40,561 bases of DNA from a virus. The position numbers and the translations under genes are program-made. Each line of letters begins with the position of its first letter. Position 1 is the stretch's first letter. The stretch covers positions 1 through 40,561 of the IMG/VR virus record IMGVR_UViG_3300008448_008186, one strand, 5' to 3'. The notes under the pieces were generated by a model. The model had not been told where the DNA came from. It worked only from the letters and a program-made list of their open reading frames with translations, and did no database searches. Shown here piece after piece: positions 12,142 through 21,183 of the stretch.

Positions 12142-13599
12142 TTACTTTTTATTCACTATTTGAAATTTTATTTGTTTCTTATAAGTATTTACTTCACCAG
12201 AAGAAATTACCTTTAAATCAACATAATATTCATTTGGTATTTTATCTCTTGTATCAAATATGAAATAATACTCATTTGGTGTTCTATTTATTTTTGTCCA
12301 ATCTTGAACTTGCACTTCTGTTGTTCCTTCTCTAACATAAACTCTATAATAAACATCAACATTTGGTAATTGTTTGTTTGTTGTATAAGCTTGTTTTACA
12401 ATAACCCCAACTTTTCTAACATCAGTGTTTAATATCATTTCATCTTGTTTAATACCATAATAATCAAAACCATAAACAGATGGTGAATTTGTTGATGTGC
12501 CTAATTGTATAGATTTTTGAATTGGGTAAATTGTAAAGTCATTATATATGTCAGGTAAATTAAATCCGTTTAATTTAATATTTGACCATGTGTCATTAAA
12601 TATACAAGGAGTTTTATACCCAATTAATGGTGGTATTATAACTTCATAAACTCCTTTTGTTTTTTGACATGACTGAATATTAATTAACCCTTGTATGGGA
12701 TCTCCAGAAGAATCTGAAATTGTTACTTTTGGTAATTCGTCTAAGTTTTGGAAATCTCCGTCTTGATAAATGTATAAATACAATTTGTTAGTTTTACCTA
12801 GTGTAAAATTATTTCTATCATCTTCTATTAGATCATTATAAGATGTTTCTAAAAATGGTTCATAAAAAGTCTGAGTGTGTCTTGAAAAGAAACCTACAGA
12901 ATACATCCCTGTAGTCCCCGATAAATTTTCAACTTGAGGTAAAAACGCAACCCCCCAACCAACAGGATTAATTAAATCCCCTTTCAATAATGAGTTGATC
13001 TCTTCGGTCATATCAAATTCAATATCCTCATCCCCAAATTCAAAATGTTGTTGATCAATTATGGTTAAAGCAGAATAAGGGGTTAATCCTGTATTTAAAT
13101 TATTATAAATTCCAGGCTCTTCCCAAAAATCTATTGTTGTTGTTTGATACCAATTAGATGGTCTATCTGAAAAATTTTTATCGTTTGGTACTGAGGACAT
13201 AATGTCGGCATAGTCATAACCAACACCTTCATCCCATTTTTGTGGTTTATTAGGATCTAAATCAACATATGGAATTCTAAATAATATTAAATCAAAAGAA
13301 GTGGCTCTTAACCTTCCTTGAGATGTTTTTTCATTTAAAAAATCTTTATTAAAAAAACACGTATTTGTCATGCGTAAAGTATGTTTAACATTTACACATA
13401 AAGGATTTATAAAACCGTTATTATATTTTTCTTTTAAAAGAGTTAAATCAAGATCAAAAATAAATCTACTAAATCCTTTTGGGTTTAATAAAGTATCATT
13501 ACCATAAAATAGCTCAACTACAGGGTTTCTACCTGTATTTGTTAAACTATTGGAAATTAAGGTATTGTTCCTACTAAAATATGAATTATTAATTGACAT
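12142..13599 (-). CDS. Virion structural protein, probably tail or baseplate periphery
   Basis: This 485-residue protein is rich in beta strand and aromatic residues, with no signal peptide, membrane segment or catalytic motif. The N-terminal half has a jelly-roll-like pattern (FSRFIFDLDLTLLKEKY ... HTLRMTNTCFF ... FDLILFRIPYVD ... TTIDFWEEPGIY ... FDMTEEINSLLKG ... GWGVAFLP). The C-terminal half has two Ig-like or fibronectin-like modules (KLYLYIYQDGDFQ ... and VDVYYRVYVREGTTEVQVQDW ... YYVDLKVISSGEVN). That architecture suits a tail-attached or baseplate-attached protein. It opens a three-gene block with its own late-promoter motif 20 nt upstream and follows the baseplate OB-fold gene. Confidence 0.65.
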   Translation of the reverse strand: MSINNSYFSRNNTLISNSLTNTGRNPVVELFYGNDTLLNPKGFSRFIFDLDLTLLKEKYNNGFINPLCVNVKHTLRMTNTCFFNKDFLNEKTSQGRLRATSFDLILFRIPYVDLDPNKPQKWDEGVGYDYADIMSSVPNDKNFSDRPSNWYQTTTIDFWEEPGIYNNLNTGLTPYSALTIIDQQHFEFGDEDIEFDMTEEINSLLKGDLINPVGWGVAFLPQVENLSGTTGMYSVGFFSRHTQTFYEPFLETSYNDLIEDDRNNFTLGKTNKLYLYIYQDGDFQNLDELPKVTISDSSGDPIQGLINIQSCQKTKGVYEVIIPPLIGYKTPCIFNDTWSNIKLNGFNLPDIYNDFTIYPIQKSIQLGTSTNSPSVYGFDYYGIKQDEMILNTDVRKVGVIVKQAYTTNKQLPNVDVYYRVYVREGTTEVQVQDWTKINRTPNEYYFIFDTRDKIPNEYYVDLKVISSGEVNTYKKQIKFQIVNKK

Positions 13600-13605
13600 T
13601 TACTT

Positions 13606-13619
13606 TTTTATAATAAATA
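13606..13619 (-). promoter_or_regulatory. Candidate late promoter motif, minus strand
   Basis: On the minus strand TATTTATTATAAAA starts 20 nt before the ATG at 13599, the same motif and spacing as the plus-strand copies. It starts one base after the stop of the preceding baseplate gene. Confidence 0.5.
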
Positions 13620-15149
13620 TCAATTAATTCTAATATTTTGATTTAATATTGTATTTGGAGCATTTAATAATTGTTCTAGTATTTCTGAAGTCCTTGTCCC
13701 GTCTCTCCCAACAGGGACTGGAGACAACCCATGAAACGGATGAACGTGAGAGATTAAAAATTTAACAATAAGATTAATTAGTTTCATTAACTCATCTCCT
13801 CTTACCATTGGGTCTGTTTTTGGTATTATTTCTTTTGTATATTTATCTTCTTTTATACCATATAAAGTTGACGTTAAATCAATTTTACCTTTAGATGGAA
13901 TTTCAGTACCATGTGAAAGTATAAAAACCTTTTCAGCCCCCATAGTAGAATATGTTATTGGTGATGTGGAATATAATATAGGAATATATGTACTAGTATT
14001 AATTTTTATTGGTTTTGTTGTTTTATTATAATCCCAAACTAAATTATATCCAGTTTGTGTGTCATTTGCATTTAATTTAACTTTATTACTTATTTTTGAA
14101 ACATTATCAATCTCAACAGGGGTCGCACCTGTAAGATTAATTAATTTGTCATAAGTATTTAAAGTTGGTCTAAAATAAAATGGAAATTGATCATAAACAT
14201 TATGTATTGTATAACCACTTATATTAATTACACCATCATTTACTCCTTTTATAAATTCATTAATTAGAGTATAAGTCTCATTCAATGTCTTACCTATAAA
14301 TTGTATATAATATTCAGGGGCACCAACTATTTGTGATACATTACTAACAACGCTAAAGTCTTTAGATTCTAAAGACACATTTGTTGCTGGCGAAAGATTA
14401 TACGGTACGTTATAGAGATAAATTGTCCCTGTAAAGGCATCCATTGTATTATCAGGATTAATAATATCCCAATCTATTACCTTTCTAATTGGTTTACTCT
14501 CAACAAAAATAGTTTGTTCTTCCCTTTCTTCACCGTTTTCTGATTTTGTATTATAGTTAGTTAAGTGTAAAAAGGCCCTATTGTCATTTTCAATTGGGAA
14601 TTTGTTAACATCAAAAACACTATTTGTTTTACCCGCTCTTAATAAAACCTCTTCTTTTTTTACTATAATATCCGCAGTACCTCTACCTAAAATAGAATTA
14701 TCCCCTGGTTCGGGAAATACTCCAAAACTTTTAACATTTCTATATTCACCTTTTTGATTTTTTAATGACAAAGATTGTTTTATTTTAGAACCGGCAGCAG
14801 TAAATTTTTTTGCAGACTCAAAAAATTCATAATTTGTTGATTGGGGCGAAGAAAATGGTCCTTGAATATAATATTGATTTAAGTTATCAAAAGTTTTATC
14901 TTGATAAATTATATTTACAAGTTCATTTTTTTCAGGAATTTGATTGATATAAAAAGGGAGTAATGGTAAAAAAACGAATGGGTCTCTTTGTGTCCACGGA
15001 TCAACCTCTTCATTCCAATTTTGTATTGTGCTTATAACTCCTTCATAGTCTTTTACTTCAGGTCTAACTCTAAGTCTACCTAAAACCATTGGGTCTTTAT
15101 TATCTATAACAACACCAGGAAATATTATTTGATTTTCATTACCCGCCAT
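13620..15149 (-). CDS. Baseplate spike/hub protein with gp5-type OB-fold
   Basis: The 509-residue product begins with an OB-fold of the T4 gp5 N-terminal / VgrG type: FPGVVIDNKDPMVLGRLRVRPEV (about residues 9-31), a loop with WTQRDPFVFLPLLPF, then PEKNELVNIIYQD. In gp5-like proteins this motif sits in the hub that caps the tail tube. The middle carries a beta-rich region (about 125-380). Near the C-terminus is SHVHPFHGLSPVPVG (about 465), a His-containing segment often found near the end of such spike proteins. No lysozyme domain is visible, unlike T4 gp5. It overlaps the small coiled-coil gene upstream by 11 nt and lies in the virion block. Confidence 0.75.
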   Translation of the reverse strand: MAGNENQIIFPGVVIDNKDPMVLGRLRVRPEVKDYEGVISTIQNWNEEVDPWTQRDPFVFLPLLPFYINQIPEKNELVNIIYQDKTFDNLNQYYIQGPFSSPQSTNYEFFESAKKFTAAGSKIKQSLSLKNQKGEYRNVKSFGVFPEPGDNSILGRGTADIIVKKEEVLLRAGKTNSVFDVNKFPIENDNRAFLHLTNYNTKSENGEEREEQTIFVESKPIRKVIDWDIINPDNTMDAFTGTIYLYNVPYNLSPATNVSLESKDFSVVSNVSQIVGAPEYYIQFIGKTLNETYTLINEFIKGVNDGVINISGYTIHNVYDQFPFYFRPTLNTYDKLINLTGATPVEIDNVSKISNKVKLNANDTQTGYNLVWDYNKTTKPIKINTSTYIPILYSTSPITYSTMGAEKVFILSHGTEIPSKGKIDLTSTLYGIKEDKYTKEIIPKTDPMVRGDELMKLINLIVKFLISHVHPFHGLSPVPVGRDGTRTSEILEQLLNAPNTILNQNIRIN

Positions 15150-15366
15150 TTCTACTATTGTGTTCTTTTAAAATTATATTATAAGTGTTTTCCACTTTAT
15201 CTAAATATTTTGATAACATTATTAGTTTTTCTTTTGTTTGATTAAACTCACTATTTAAAAAATCAAGACTTTTAATTAAGTCTTTATTTGATTTGTTTTT
15301 ATAGTCTTTTACTATCTCAGCAATTTTTTCAACCTCTTTAATATCCATATTATATTTTTTTTCCAT
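15139..15366 (-). CDS. Small coiled-coil protein
   Basis: A 75-residue, almost entirely helical and charged protein (IKEVEKIAEIVKDYKN ... LNSEFNQTKEKLIMLSKYLDKVENTYNIILKEHN) with heptad-like spacing of Ile and Leu. It overlaps both neighbours (17 nt upstream, 11 nt downstream), a sign of translational coupling inside the baseplate block. It could be a small tail assembly factor or virion component. No family recognised. Confidence 0.6.
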   Translation of the reverse strand: MEKKYNMDIKEVEKIAEIVKDYKNKSNKDLIKSLDFLNSEFNQTKEKLIMLSKYLDKVENTYNIILKEHNSRNGG

Positions 15367-17251
15367 TTAAGTTCATAGGTAAAACTATACCACCAGGAAG
15401 CCAAGTTCCAAATCCAGTTATACCCTCAACTTTACTATTTTCATCTTCTTCTTTTTTGTTTGCCTTTAGTTGTGAAAATAAGGAAGCCAATCCCAAATTA
15501 GGACTACCATCTGGCATAGGTCCCGTAGGTAAACCTATTTTTTGATACTCCTCAATAGAATTTACAAATGCTCTTGACGCAGAATATCCACTAAGTAATT
15601 TAGTTGCAACCAATAATGGTTTAGGTACAGTATCACCAAATCCACTTATCGCAATTTTTAATAATTGTAAAATTTCATCAACAACACCTTTACACTCACG
15701 CCAATCTTTTATTAATCTAGCAACAGTTAATATAATCTCTATTAATCTTAAAATAATCCTAAGTCTTGTTTGTGCGGTTTCTTTTGTTACATCTAAAATA
15801 ATCGCTTGGATTAAATTTTGTATGTCTTGTTTGATAAGTTTAAAGAGTTCTTGAACAAAAATTGCCCCTATTTGTGACATGATTTGACTCACTAATCTAA
15901 AAAACTTTTTAGCGAAGTCCATTAGAGACTTTACTAAGTCACCTATAGATGACCCCAAAGATTTTAACATAACCATTATTGGTAATAATACTTTTGGTGA
16001 AAATAATGCAAATAATATAGCCTTAGGGATATTTTTTAATAGACTTAAATCAAAACTAATTTGTAATCCAAAACCATTGTCGTTTGATGGATTAACAACC
16101 GCAGATGATGCGTTATTTATTGCATTATCAATCGTTTGTCCTGATACAAATATTAAATTATTAATAGCGTCTGTTATTAAAACAGGATCAACTGGTATAT
16201 TGATATTATCACAATCCTCAAAAACAATAACACTTTGATATATATTGTTTATTCTTTCCTCAATTTCAAACAAATCAACACTTGTAAATTCAAAAAAAGA
16301 TTCATCAACCTCATCTAACTCTGATGTCTTTGATGTTCCGGCAACATCAATTTCTTTTGTTGAGTCAAAACATAAACCTAAAATTCTTTGTAGAATAATT
16401 TGAAACTTAGAAAAGTCTCCTATTTTTAGGTTACCAGACCCAAATTGTATTGATAAAAATCCTGTAAGTATTTCAAAAAGCATTGATATTACATTATTAA
16501 AATCTAAAACATCTATGGAGGAGTAATAATCTTTTAAAGATTCTGATATTTTGTTTATACCTGATGATCTTGCCTGTAAAGTTACTTTAAAAAACTGACC
16601 AGGATTACCAGACCCATCCTGTAAAACATATTCAATATCAAAAAGATCTTGACCTGATCCACCTTTATAATATTGGCCATATTGAGCAAAAAATGATGTA
16701 CCTAAAGACTGTATTCTATTATATAATTCCTTATTCATTGCGAAAGGAACTGCACCTACACTTATCGAATTTTTTTCATATAGTATTTTATTTTTATCTT
16801 CAGATGGATTTTTTTTTAGTAAAGATAATAAATCTATAGATCTAACGGGAATATATAATGGTTGACCTGGGGTATATTCTTGATCTTGACTACAACCAAT
16901 AGTATTAATAGATTCTTTTAATAAAATCTCAATTAATTTAGGTTTACAATTGGCCAAAGCTCTAACAAAAACTTTTTTTAAATATTCAATAGTATTAGAT
17001 CCTTTTCTATTGGTCAAACTAGCAATATCAACTAATTGGTCTAATTGTGTTTTTTGTTTTTTTTGAGATCTTTTTTTTTCTTTTTTGGCTTCAGATTTTG
17101 ATCTTCTATTATTTTTTGAATTAACTTCTTCGTTGTCTCCTTTTTTTTTTGATAGTTTGGAGATATCTTCTTTAACTTGATTGTAGGTTTTAGCTGCGTT
17201 AATTTTACTTTTAACTTCACTATAACTAAAATCTAAATCTTGTGACGGCAT
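15350..17251 (-). CDS. Large virion structural protein, probable tail/baseplate component
   Basis: A 633-residue protein. The N-terminal 75 residues are very basic and helical (KKEKKRSQKKQKTQ). Residues about 80-330 are mixed alpha/beta with QPLYIPVRSIDLLSLLKKNPSED. Residues about 400-560 are a long run of amphipathic to hydrophobic helices (LLKNIPKAILFALFSPKVLLPIMVMLKSLG and on). The tail has GLPTGPMPDGSPN and GITGFGTWLPGGIVLPMN. The hydrophobic helices resemble those of tail or baseplate proteins that contact membranes more than classical transmembrane proteins; there is no signal peptide. I recall similar large structural proteins beside gp5-type hubs in other T4-like phages but cannot name a T4 counterpart. 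It shares its first base with the stop of the 122-aa gene upstream. Confidence 0.6.
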   Translation of the reverse strand: MPSQDLDFSYSEVKSKINAAKTYNQVKEDISKLSKKKGDNEEVNSKNNRRSKSEAKKEKKRSQKKQKTQLDQLVDIASLTNRKGSNTIEYLKKVFVRALANCKPKLIEILLKESINTIGCSQDQEYTPGQPLYIPVRSIDLLSLLKKNPSEDKNKILYEKNSISVGAVPFAMNKELYNRIQSLGTSFFAQYGQYYKGGSGQDLFDIEYVLQDGSGNPGQFFKVTLQARSSGINKISESLKDYYSSIDVLDFNNVISMLFEILTGFLSIQFGSGNLKIGDFSKFQIILQRILGLCFDSTKEIDVAGTSKTSELDEVDESFFEFTSVDLFEIEERINNIYQSVIVFEDCDNINIPVDPVLITDAINNLIFVSGQTIDNAINNASSAVVNPSNDNGFGLQISFDLSLLKNIPKAILFALFSPKVLLPIMVMLKSLGSSIGDLVKSLMDFAKKFFRLVSQIMSQIGAIFVQELFKLIKQDIQNLIQAIILDVTKETAQTRLRIILRLIEIILTVARLIKDWRECKGVVDEILQLLKIAISGFGDTVPKPLLVATKLLSGYSASRAFVNSIEEYQKIGLPTGPMPDGSPNLGLASLFSQLKANKKEEDENSKVEGITGFGTWLPGGIVLPMNLNGKKI

Positions 17252-17619
17252 TATTTTTTAAGTTTATAATTTTTATCATCAGTATCTTTATCTATTAAAG
17301 ATTGTAAAATATCTTCGTCCATATCTATATCAGACAATGTAAAATTGTCTTGTTTTTCTTGTGACTTTTGCCATATTTGGGCTTGTAATTTTGATAGAGA
17401 TAATTTTTTTTCCACACAATCGTTAATTATTTTTTGTTGTTTTTCAATAACAGGACCTATAAGAGTCATATCTTCAGGTTCTTTCATCATAGTTAACATT
17501 TTATTTTGTATTCTTATTGCGGTATTTCTTTGTTCAACTATTTCATTATATATTTCTTGCATTAAAGATAAGAGAGAATCTTTACTTAAATTAATTTCTT
17601 TTTTTGGTGGTCTTGGCAT
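17251..17619 (-). CDS. Coiled-coil hypothetical protein of the tail block
   Basis: The 122 residues start MPRPPKKEINLSKDSLL and continue with a long helix (LSLMQEIYNEIVEQRNTAIRIQNKMLTMM, then IEKQQKIINDCVEKKLSLSKLQAQIWQKS) and an acidic end with a Lys-rich tail. It is first in the minus-strand tail/baseplate block. A TATTTATTTAT element abuts its ATG, so either the message is leaderless or the motif works differently here. Function unknown; chaperone or small structural protein are both plausible. Confidence 0.55.
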   Translation of the reverse strand: MPRPPKKEINLSKDSLLSLMQEIYNEIVEQRNTAIRIQNKMLTMMKEPEDMTLIGPVIEKQQKIINDCVEKKLSLSKLQAQIWQKSQEKQDNFTLSDIDMDEDILQSLIDKDTDDKNYKLKK

Positions 17620-17630
17620 ATAAATAAATA
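17620..17630 (-). promoter_or_regulatory. Possible late promoter motif abutting the 17.6 kb gene
   Basis: On the minus strand TATTTATTTAT runs directly into the ATG at 17619. It resembles the late motif but the spacing to the start codon is shorter than elsewhere. Confidence 0.3.
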
Positions 17631-17639
17631 TTTTTGTTT

Positions 17640-18389
17640 TTATTTTAAAAGATCATTTATAATTTCTTGATATATTTTTTTATATCTTTTAAGGGAATTA
17701 CGTATTTCTTTAGTTGATAAATTAGTCATTTCCCTTATTTCAAACAAAACAACGTTTTTGTTAAATTTGTTATTGTTTGTATCGTCAACAAATATATTAT
17801 TATAATTTTTAAAAATTTCCATAAGAGCCTGACCTAACTTAACTTCTTGTTCATTAATATTTTTTTCATCCATAGAATCACCTAATTTAATAATAAATTT
17901 ATTTATTATTTCTTCTGTAGATACATCATCATTATCAATGTGATAAATCATATCAGGGGCGTTATGTAAATCCGCCGAAATGTCCTCATAAGAAACTTTA
18001 CGATTCATATCTTTTTGATCTTTTAAAATCTGACCCATAAGATAGTTTTTACATATAGTCCCAAAATAAGAATATGCTTTTTTTTCTTTTGATGGCTTAA
18101 ACTTATCAATTTTAGTCATCAAAAATGAATGAGTATCAATATGAATTTCCTCAAAGTTCATATCTTTTCTATATAATTTATATCGTCTTATTATTGACGA
18201 TATCATTTTGTCTAAGGGAAATCTTAAATAATCATTATAAATTTTATTCTTTTCATCCATTGTGGTTGCGGTTAGATACATCCTAACCGCATTTTCTTCT
18301 GGCTCATCAAAATAATTATTTAACTTAGGTTTTCTTCCCTTCTTTTTCTTTTCATTCGTTTCTTCGTTTAAATTAGTTTCTAAATTCAT
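17640..18389 (-). CDS. gp55: Late-transcription sigma factor (T4 gp55-like)
   Basis: Phage late sigma factors redirect host RNA polymerase to late promoters. The 249-residue product has a basic N-terminus (EKKKKGRKPKLNN), then a sigma region-2-like segment at about residues 55-140: LDKMISSIIRRYKLYRKDMNFEEIHI, FLMTKIDKFKPSKEKKAYSYFGTICKNYLMGQILKDQ. That carries the pattern (F/D)-x-x-x-x-I-D-K-F-x-P-x-K-x-x-x-A/F-x-S-Y-F known from region 2. The C-terminal part has a helix-turn-helix-like end (REMTNLSTKEIRNSLKRYKKIYQE), close to region 4. T4 gp55 is shorter (185 aa). Start and upstream stop overlap as TAATG. It lies beside the late tail genes that carry the TATTTATnATAAAA motif, its likely target. 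Confidence is good for a sigma-like factor, moderate for late function. Confidence 0.75.
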   Translation of the reverse strand: MNLETNLNEETNEKKKKGRKPKLNNYFDEPEENAVRMYLTATTMDEKNKIYNDYLRFPLDKMISSIIRRYKLYRKDMNFEEIHIDTHSFLMTKIDKFKPSKEKKAYSYFGTICKNYLMGQILKDQKDMNRKVSYEDISADLHNAPDMIYHIDNDDVSTEEIINKFIIKLGDSMDEKNINEQEVKLGQALMEIFKNYNNIFVDDTNNNKFNKNVVLFEIREMTNLSTKEIRNSLKRYKKIYQEIINDLLK

Positions 18390-19195
18390 TAAACCTCTTG
18401 GGGTTCATATTTTATTTCTCTTTGTTTAATATAGAAAAATTCTTTTTTAGCAGAATCTATCCAAAACTTAACTTCATCCTCACTTAGTCTTTCATCCCCA
18501 TTTTTATAATTCCAAAATATAGAACCCTCTCTAAGGTTGACATGTTTATAACCAATTTTAGGGATACTCATAATTTTAACAGAATTCTGAGTTAATCTTA
18601 AAAAGAACTCATATCCAAAAGTTAGTTTTATGTTGTTTTTTAAACTACCATTATTAATAAACTCTTCTTTTTTAACTAAAATTCCTGAAAATTGAAAATT
18701 TTGATAATTAAGTAATGTTTCATTAGTTAAAAGTCCTAGCTCTTGTGATATATTTGCTGCAAAAGTTGCTTCATTTGTAAACCCAACAAAAACCCCTTGT
18801 TCGTTAACATCGACAACTATTGGTAAAAATACACCAACATTTTTATAAATATCCATATATTTTTTTGCATTTTTAAACCATATGTTTGAGTACTCATCGT
18901 CAAATTCTAAAAATGAGACCCATTCAGAATTTGAAGATGAAACACCAAAATTAATTTGATCTGCAAAATTAGGATCTTTTTCCCAAAGTAATTTAACAAC
19001 ATTTAAACCATCAAAATCATAAGAATTAATATGATCAACCAAAGAAGTTTCGTCACAATAAACTATTATTAATTCATTTATGTATTCTTTTTGATTTTTG
19101 ACAGAGGTGATACATTTGTTAAAGTAATCCTCAAAATTTCTAACTTTACCAGATTTTATAGGTAAAACCACAGATATTGTATTTTTATTTTCCAT
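18389..19195 (-). CDS. GT-A glycosyltransferase (GT2-like)
   Basis: A 268-residue family 2-type transferase. It starts with the nucleotide-sugar strand ISVVLPIKSGKVRNFEDYFNKCITSV. The metal-binding acidic motif is in VSFLEFDDEYSNIWF (about residues 92-106) and the acceptor-side region carries GYEFFLRLTQNSVKIMSIPKIGY. No membrane segment is visible, so a soluble or peripheral enzyme is expected. It is coupled to the sigma gene by a TAATG overlap and 3 nt from the next transferase. Substrate cannot be told from the sequence. Confidence 0.8.
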   Translation of the reverse strand: MENKNTISVVLPIKSGKVRNFEDYFNKCITSVKNQKEYINELIIVYCDETSLVDHINSYDFDGLNVVKLLWEKDPNFADQINFGVSSSNSEWVSFLEFDDEYSNIWFKNAKKYMDIYKNVGVFLPIVVDVNEQGVFVGFTNEATFAANISQELGLLTNETLLNYQNFQFSGILVKKEEFINNGSLKNNIKLTFGYEFFLRLTQNSVKIMSIPKIGYKHVNLREGSIFWNYKNGDERLSEDEVKFWIDSAKKEFFYIKQREIKYEPQEV

Positions 19196-19198
19196 ATT

Positions 19199-20257
19199 TT
19201 ATATTGTTTCTAATTTATTTAATTGTGATTCAAAATTCTCTAATCTTGTTGATATTATTTGATTAAAAAACTCAATTACATCTGTGTTAAATTTTTCGTC
19301 AGTAGATAAATTTTCAGATGTTTTTTCCATGTTATCATATAATTCAGGATTAATATTATCCTCTAGCCAATTTTGAATAAAGTCGGCAATAACATCTGGA
19401 AACATATTTTTATTATTAATCCAAACCCCATTATCTTCATTCATCCAATTAGGGACTAAATTAGGTACTAAACCTATTACAGGGATTCCCATTTTTATTG
19501 ACTCTAAAGGAAAAGTACCCCATCCACTAACCTCATCAATCCAAACTGAAACAAAACTTTCTTTCATTGCATCTGAAAATTCAGTTTCAGATAATCCCCT
19601 TAAATCTCTAAAGGTAATCCATCTATATTGAGGAAATTTTGCGTAAAATGTTTTTATTAAATTTGTAGTATCTCTATGTTCTCTTGTATGGATTGAAACA
19701 ATGGTTTTAGGTGGGGCCTGTTGTTTTTCAAAAACATTAGAAATCTTAGGTTCAATAACATCTATAGAAATATTTCTAACAACATTTTTAATATATTCTT
19801 TTTGATTTTCAGATGTTGTTAAACATTTAAAGAAACCTAAAAGGGGCCATGTTTGACCTGGTTGTAAAGTTTCAAAAATATGATCATATGCTTGGCACAG
19901 AACAATTTTACCACAAGGTAAATTTGTTATTTGGTCCATCACAAACCCATATATTTCTGGTATAATAATAAAATCTTCAGGAGAAACATCTAAATTTGTA
20001 CCTTCTATTGCTTTGTGTGGTAATTCGTTCATATATTCATCCCCAAGCCAATTTGCAACACCGTAATAATCTGGTTTTTCATGCAATATAATAGGATTAA
20101 AACCTTCTTTTTTAAGTTCTAACGCTATATGATAAATGTATCTAATTGATGCCTTAGCGTTTCCTTTAGTGTCTTGTACAAGAAAATATATTCTTGATTT
20201 TTTGTCTTTCATGTTTTGAATAGACTTTTCTAATTTTGATATCTGTTCAGTATTCAT
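19199..20257 (-). CDS. GT-B glycosyltransferase
   Basis: The 352-residue protein has two Rossmann-like halves. The N-terminal half includes RIYFLVQDTKGNAKASIRYIYHIALELKKEGF (about 22-53). The C-terminal donor-binding half includes VSIHTREHRDTTNLIKTFYAKFPQYRWITF and the typical VSGWGTFPLESIKMGIPVIGLVPN segment near residue 245, which carries the conserved Glu of GT4-like folds (FPLESI). Substrate unknown. It belongs to the run of tightly packed minus-strand genes and shows no membrane segment. The phrase SVWIDEVSGWG just before the donor motif is typical of glycan-cluster transferases. Confidence 0.8.
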   Translation of the reverse strand: MNTEQISKLEKSIQNMKDKKSRIYFLVQDTKGNAKASIRYIYHIALELKKEGFNPIILHEKPDYYGVANWLGDEYMNELPHKAIEGTNLDVSPEDFIIIPEIYGFVMDQITNLPCGKIVLCQAYDHIFETLQPGQTWPLLGFFKCLTTSENQKEYIKNVVRNISIDVIEPKISNVFEKQQAPPKTIVSIHTREHRDTTNLIKTFYAKFPQYRWITFRDLRGLSETEFSDAMKESFVSVWIDEVSGWGTFPLESIKMGIPVIGLVPNLVPNWMNEDNGVWINNKNMFPDVIADFIQNWLEDNINPELYDNMEKTSENLSTDEKFNTDVIEFFNQIISTRLENFESQLNKLETI

Positions 20258-20261
20258 AGTT

Positions 20262-20516
20262 TTATAATTTGTTTATTATTTTTTTTATTAGTAGAGTATT
20301 AAATGCAACTTTAAAAGGTATTGACAATTCACTATTTTTTAAACCCAAATTATCATCAATTTCGTTACTTTCGGTTAAAACAGTCTCTAACATAGATTTT
20401 ATTGTTTCATACTTAACCAAATGTATTTGAGGTTCCCCACTTAAACTTGTTATATTAACATAGTCATCTAATACATCAAGATCAATGTAATAGTTTTCAT
20501 TAAAAATTTTGAACAT
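20262..20516 (-). CDS. Small hypothetical protein
   Basis: An 84-residue protein with an N-terminal beta-hairpin-like part (MFKIFNENYYIDLDVLDDYVNI, then EPQIHLVKYETIKSMLETVL) and a helical C-terminus (FKVAFNTLLIKKIINKL). It overlaps the HAD-like gene by 17 nt and precedes the GT-B gene by 4 nt. Its position suggests translational coupling. I recognise no family. Confidence 0.55.
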   Translation of the reverse strand: MFKIFNENYYIDLDVLDDYVNITSLSGEPQIHLVKYETIKSMLETVLTESNEIDDNLGLKNSELSIPFKVAFNTLLIKKIINKL

Positions 20517-21183
20517 CGTAATTTATTTTTTTAATTATACCTTCAAATTCAGATAAAGATTTTATTGTGTATTTGACAGGTATTTGTTTATTATAATCAG
20601 TTTCATATTTTATTAAAATTTTATCCTGATAACTATTTAATAATAAGTTAGGATTTGAGGTAAGTAAAATATCTACTTCATCAAACATTTTATTTTTTGT
20701 TAGTTCACTATAAAAAAATACTTTTTCGATTAAACACCCAAATTTAGAGAGAAAAAATAGTGAAGATGGTTTTGATTTACCTATCTCATCGGACACAATT
20801 AATATATCGTATTCATCTCTTAAATTATAATATATTTCATTTAGTATATTAAAAGTGTTAATTTCTGATGAAGGAGAATGGCCAAAAATTTCCATAGTAT
20901 ATTCTTCATACATAAATGAATATAATTCATCTTTAGATTTAAATTTAAAATGATTCAATAAGTCTAAAGAATTTACATCACTAATAATTTCGTATTTAAA
21001 TGGTTCTGTAGATTCTTTTTTAGAAATATCTAAATACTCATCCTCATCTAATTTAAAATCCAACTCATATGATTCTAATTCGTTATTTTGATCAGAATCA
21101 ATTAAATGTTTTTCATAAATTTGCTTAAATTTACCTAAAGTATCTCTAAGAACACCGTTAACCTCAATCCCTATTCTCTTCAT
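20500..21183 (-). CDS. HAD-like protein with altered catalytic motif
   Basis: The 227 residues begin MKRIGIEVNGVLRDTLGKF, aligning with HAD motif I (hhhDhDGhLhDT) but with Glu7 and Asn9 where the nucleophile and acid/base aspartates belong. Downstream are YDILIVSDEIGKSKPSSLFFLSKFG (motif II serine and motif III lysine region, about 133-157) and VDILLTSNPNLLL (about 169-181), the place of motif IV acids. The fold therefore looks like a HAD phosphatase/nucleotidase, but the key Asp pair is lost, so it is probably not a phosphatase. A binding or regulatory role is possible. It overlaps the PhoH gene by 20 nt and the 84-aa gene by 17 nt. Confidence 0.6.
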   Translation of the reverse strand: MKRIGIEVNGVLRDTLGKFKQIYEKHLIDSDQNNELESYELDFKLDEDEYLDISKKESTEPFKYEIISDVNSLDLLNHFKFKSKDELYSFMYEEYTMEIFGHSPSSEINTFNILNEIYYNLRDEYDILIVSDEIGKSKPSSLFFLSKFGCLIEKVFFYSELTKNKMFDEVDILLTSNPNLLLNSYQDKILIKYETDYNKQIPVKYTIKSLSEFEGIIKKINYDVQNF

